7,749 nt of DNA from Pseudoselenomonas ruminantium (GTDB taxonomy: Bacteria; Bacillota; Negativicutes; Selenomonadales; Selenomonadaceae). This document shows positions 5,661-7,749 of the stretch, in pieces. The position numbers and the translations under genes were made by a program. Numbering within the stretch: the first letter of the stretch is position 1; every line of letters begins with the position of its first letter. The notes beneath the pieces are model-generated. The model did not search any database. It was not told the DNA's origin and worked only from the letters and a program-made list of their open reading frames with translations. The DNA lies in contig DFHU01000005.1 in the NCBI GenBank assembly GCA_002373045.1, positions 1 to 7,749 on the forward strand, written 5' to 3'.

Positions 5661-6763
5661 CAGCGGTTATCCTGCGGCATTTCTTCGAGGACAACATCCG
5701 CCGTACGGCTGGCACCATTGCGGTCATAGGTGACCTTCACCGTATCGCCGACTTTATAGCTAGCCACCTTTGCCCGCAAATCGGAAACGGAGTTTACTTC
5801 CTCATCGTTGACCTTGAGGATGATATCCCCACGCTGCAGACCGGCTTTACCACAAGGCCCATTGAGGGTAAGCTGGAAGATATAGACACCCTTGTCAATA
5901 TTCAGCTGATAGCCATAACGACCGGCAGTCTGCGGGTCAAAGACCGACACACCCAAATACGGACGGGCCACATAGCCCTTATTCATAATCTCGTCAATGA
6001 TGTTCTGCACGGTATTCGTCGGAATGGCAAAACCCATGCCCTCTACGCCGCTGGCAGCCAGTTTTGCACTGTTGATACCGATAACCTCACCATCCGCATT
6101 CACGAGCGCACCACCGGAATTACCGGGATTGATGGCCGCATCCGTCTGAATCAGTTTCACCAGCTTGTCACTGATATCCAACGTACGATTGACAGCACTG
6201 ACCACACCGCTGGTCACACTGCCCTGAAATTCCAGTCCCATGGGGTTACCGATCGCAATAGCCGGTTCTCCGACCACAATCTGGTCCGAGTTGCCGAATT
6301 TTGCCGTAGGCAGGTCTTTCGCCTCCACCTTGACTACAGCCAGGTCGGTAAGCTCATCAGCACCGATGAGTTTGCCCTTCAGGCTACGGCCATCTGGCAG
6401 GGAAACAATGATTTCCTTCGCTCCGCTTACCACATGGTTGTTGGTGACAATATAGCCATCTTCCCGGAAGATAACGCCGGAACCTACGCCCTGCGTTTCC
6501 ACGGGATTATTGAACCAGTCCCGAACCACAGCTTTATTGGTTATCCCCACCACAGCGGGGCCAACGGTCTTTGCCGCACGCACAGCCGGTGTATTACGGG
6601 CATCCGACAACTTGACTTCCGTATGTGCTGCCGGTGCGCTTTGCGTATTGCTGCTGACGCTGGCCGAATTATCGGATGCCGTCCCTGCCGAACACCCCGA
6701 AAAAGAGACTGCCGACAAAGCCAGCATCGCCGCAACCATCAGTGAAGTTTTCTTCTTATTCAT
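5660..6763 (-). CDS. htrA: HtrA/DegP-type exported serine protease with one PDZ domain
   Basis: HtrA proteases degrade misfolded proteins outside the cytoplasm. The 367-residue product has an N-terminal export signal (basic MNKKK, hydrophobic 8-21) ending in FSGC at 21-24, a lipobox-like site that would leave Cys24 as a lipidated N-terminus. A low-complexity Ser/Ala linker (25-47) follows. The trypsin-like domain has a full catalytic triad: His110 (TNNHVV), Asp140 (LTDLAVVK) and Ser216 (GNSGG). A single PDZ domain spans about 266-360, with the YLGV carboxylate-binding loop at 269-272. One PDZ rather than two resembles Bacillus HtrA or DegS more than DegP. The ribosome site GGAGGG is 6 nt from ATG, inside the 16-bp gap after walJ. 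The gene sits between walJ and rlmH as in Bacillus and Staphylococcus. A lipid anchor is inferred, not proven. Confidence 0.96.
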   Translation of the reverse strand: MNKKKTSLMVAAMLALSAVSFSGCSAGTASDNSASVSSNTQSAPAAHTEVKLSDARNTPAVRAAKTVGPAVVGITNKAVVRDWFNNPVETQGVGSGVIFREDGYIVTNNHVVSGAKEIIVSLPDGRSLKGKLIGADELTDLAVVKVEAKDLPTAKFGNSDQIVVGEPAIAIGNPMGLEFQGSVTSGVVSAVNRTLDISDKLVKLIQTDAAINPGNSGGALVNADGEVIGINSAKLAASGVEGMGFAIPTNTVQNIIDEIMNKGYVARPYLGVSVFDPQTAGRYGYQLNIDKGVYIFQLTLNGPCGKAGLQRGDIILKVNDEEVNSVSDLRAKVASYKVGDTVKVTYDRNGASRTADVVLEEMPQDNR

Positions 6764-6779
6764 GAAAATCCCTCCAAAT

Positions 6780-7541
6780 TCAATTCATATACCAGCCGAC
6801 CATTTCGGTTTGACTGGCTACGGTTAAATCCATATTTACACCCTGACGTTCCAAAATTCCCTGTACAGTATTCTCTGCCAGTTCCGGACGATTATTTTCC
6901 TCCGACAGATGCGCAAGGAAAACCTTCTCCGGACGCTTCTGCATACGGATAAGCGCCCAGGCAGCATCGCTGTTGGCCAAATGCCCGCGATTGGATAAAA
7001 TGCGCCGCTTCAAATGCCACGGATAACTGCCCTGCTTCAACACCTCGGGGTCATGATTGGACTCCAAAATCAGCACATCTGCGCCTTCAAGGGCAGCCTG
7101 CACATTAGACGTCACAAAACCAAGGTCTGTAGCCAAGGTTACGTTCTTGCAGCCTTTGAGCCGATAACCCACAGGCTCGGCGGCATCATGCGAGATATTA
7201 AAACTCTCCACTGCCAGCCCATTAACGGAAAAGCGCTCCCCCACAGGGCAGAAACATTCTGCCGGAATCGCCGCCCGCTCCTTCATGTGCTCAATTGTGC
7301 CCTGACGGGTAAAGATTGGCAGGTGATACCACTTCGAAAGCGTCACCAGCCCCGCCACATGGTCGCGGTGCTCATGGGTAATCAACACACCATCCAAGGA
7401 GGCGGCATCTACGCCCAGCTCCGCCAGGCCCTTTTTAATTTTCGTGGCGCTGATGCCAGCATCAATCAACAGCTTCGTGCCATCCATTTCCACAAAAACG
7501 GCATTGCCTTTGCTGCCACTGGCCAAAATCCTAACCTGCAT
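6780..7541 (-). CDS. walJ: Metallo-beta-lactamase-fold protein WalJ (YycJ/VicX)
   Basis: WalJ is a metallo-beta-lactamase-fold protein encoded with the WalRK two-component system in low-GC Gram-positives; a nuclease-type or DNA-replication-linked role has been proposed and its exact substrate is unsettled. Numbering from the ATG at 7541 (253 residues), metal-binding motifs are complete: HEHRDH (56-61), His118, Asp139 in ATDLG, then SNHD (161-164), GHLAN (186-190) and AHLSEENN (210-217). The early LASGSKGNA motif is typical of the family. An upstream in-frame ATG at 7559 would add six residues, but AGGAG (7550-7554) is 8 nt from the 7541 ATG and lies inside that extension, so 7541 is preferred. 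The gene heads the walJ-htrA-rlmH operon. walR and walK are not directly upstream in the visible 200 bp. Confidence 0.94.
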   Translation of the reverse strand: MQVRILASGSKGNAVFVEMDGTKLLIDAGISATKIKKGLAELGVDAASLDGVLITHEHRDHVAGLVTLSKWYHLPIFTRQGTIEHMKERAAIPAECFCPVGERFSVNGLAVESFNISHDAAEPVGYRLKGCKNVTLATDLGFVTSNVQAALEGADVLILESNHDPEVLKQGSYPWHLKRRILSNRGHLANSDAAWALIRMQKRPEKVFLAHLSEENNRPELAENTVQGILERQGVNMDLTVASQTEMVGWYMN

Positions 7542-7549
7542 CTCCACGG

Positions 7550-7554
7550 CTCCT
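7550..7554 (-). promoter_or_regulatory. Ribosome binding site deciding the walJ start
   Basis: AGGAG on the minus strand is 8 nt upstream of the ATG at 7541. It lies downstream of the alternative ATG at 7559, which has no comparable site. Confidence 0.75.
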
Positions 7555-7571
7555 ATCATAACACTTGACTA

Positions 7572-7588
7572 TGTAAATTATCTGTAAA
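7572..7588 (+). promoter_or_regulatory. Candidate WalR (YycF) binding box
   Basis: The plus strand reads TGTAAA-TTATC-TGTAAA, a perfect fit to the WalR consensus TGTWAH-N5-TGTWAH. It lies between the predicted walJ -10 and the walJ start, so bound regulator would more likely repress than activate this promoter. The second half-site is also the loop of a small TTATC/GATAA inverted repeat (7578-7593). The sequence match is direct; WalR regulation is inferred from the linkage of walJ to walRK in relatives. Confidence 0.6.
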
Positions 7589-7602
7589 GATAACACTTTT
7601 TC

Positions 7603-7632
7603 ATTATAACGCTATATGCGACGCAATGCCAG
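7603..7632 (-). promoter_or_regulatory. Candidate promoter of the walJ-htrA-rlmH operon
   Basis: The minus strand has a perfect -10 TATAAT (7603-7608) and, 18 bp upstream, CTGGCA (7627-7632), which matches the -35 consensus at four of six positions. Transcription would start near 7596 and the leader would be about 55 nt, carrying the WalR-type box. Confidence 0.6.
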
Positions 7633-7694
7633 TCCCTTTAGGAATTCAGATTTTGCCATACCAGTCCAGCCGAAAGTCCATGGCAACTTATTCC
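7623..7694. other. Structured intergenic stretch with a 13-nt direct repeat and a stem-loop
   Basis: On the plus strand GCAATGCCAGTCC (7623-7635) and GCCATACCAGTCC (7655-7667) match at 11 of 13 positions, 32 bp apart. A hairpin overlaps the second copy: TTGCCAT (7653-7659) pairs with ATGGCAA (7680-7686) across 20 nt, and outer GGAAT/ATTCC (7641-7645/7690-7694) can also pair. The stretch lies at and upstream of the predicted -35. No gene is credible in 7695-7749, although a short minus-strand frame is open to the window edge from a stop at 7688-7690. The role is unknown: operators, an upstream gene's 3' region and an intergenic repeat are all possible. Confidence 0.45.
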
Positions 7695-7749
7695 TGCGCT
7701 AGTACACGCAAAAAGCACACACTAAGGCCGGCGGCGGCATGTTTCTGCG

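Noticed and set aside
5651..5670. Possible frameshift or gene fusion at the htrA/rlmH junction
   Set aside because: The one-base TGATG overlap is an ordinary coupled stop-start; both proteins have normal lengths and complete ends.
7014..7568. Plus-strand frame (184 codons) antisense to walJ
   Set aside because: walJ has complete metal-binding motifs and a ribosome site on the other strand; this is a shadow.
7688..7749. Possible 3' end of another minus-strand gene at the right edge
   Set aside because: Only about 20 codons are visible before a TAA stop, with no recognisable motif; too short to support.

Overview
The window looks like a chromosomal segment from a member of the Negativicutes, probably a Selenomonas-like species (Selenomonadaceae). 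The main evidence is the 16S rRNA 5' end on the minus strand. It carries the stretch GACAACCTGCCGCAAAGATG and the AACAGTCCGAAAGGACTGCT helix, both typical of Selenomonas and its relatives. The gene content also fits a Firmicutes-type envelope locus in a non-model lineage. Species identity was not checked by alignment. Every supported gene lies on the minus strand, so transcription runs from right to left.

Layout from right to left. 7542-7749 is non-coding: a structured stretch with a short direct repeat, a candidate promoter, and a perfect WalR-type box (TGTAAA-N5-TGTAAA). Then comes a tight three-gene operon: walJ (metallo-beta-lactamase-fold protein), htrA (exported serine protease with a PDZ domain) and rlmH (23S rRNA pseudouridine methyltransferase). 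The order matches the tail of the Bacillus/Staphylococcus walRKHIJ-htrA-rlmH locus. A 67-bp gap holds a hairpin terminator and an extended -10 promoter. It separates this operon from a second one: an XpaC-type membrane protein fused to a TM2 domain, a TelA/YaaN-family protein, and a class B penicillin-binding protein with one PASTA domain. Spacings of 15 and 0 bp point to co-transcription and translational coupling.

Between the end of that operon (974) and the rRNA promoters (about 556) lie three large stem-loops in tandem, the last two as an exact 125-bp direct repeat. They share a 17-nt loop core (TTTGACAAGCCTGTCTA, one variant) and flanking motifs. In the first unit the stem-loop is inverted relative to its flanks. 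This array is the least explained part of the window and the best candidate for something new.

The left end is a ribosomal RNA operon start: tandem promoters P1 and P2, each with a perfect TTGACA, then a leader with boxB-like and boxA elements and several hairpins, then the first ~173 nt of 16S rRNA, cut by the window edge.

The two protein operons share a theme of envelope maintenance. WalJ, HtrA and probably WalR control connect to cell-wall homeostasis and protein quality control outside the cytoplasm. The PBP cross-links septal or lateral peptidoglycan. XpaC and TelA are co-occurring envelope-stress-type proteins of uncertain mechanism.
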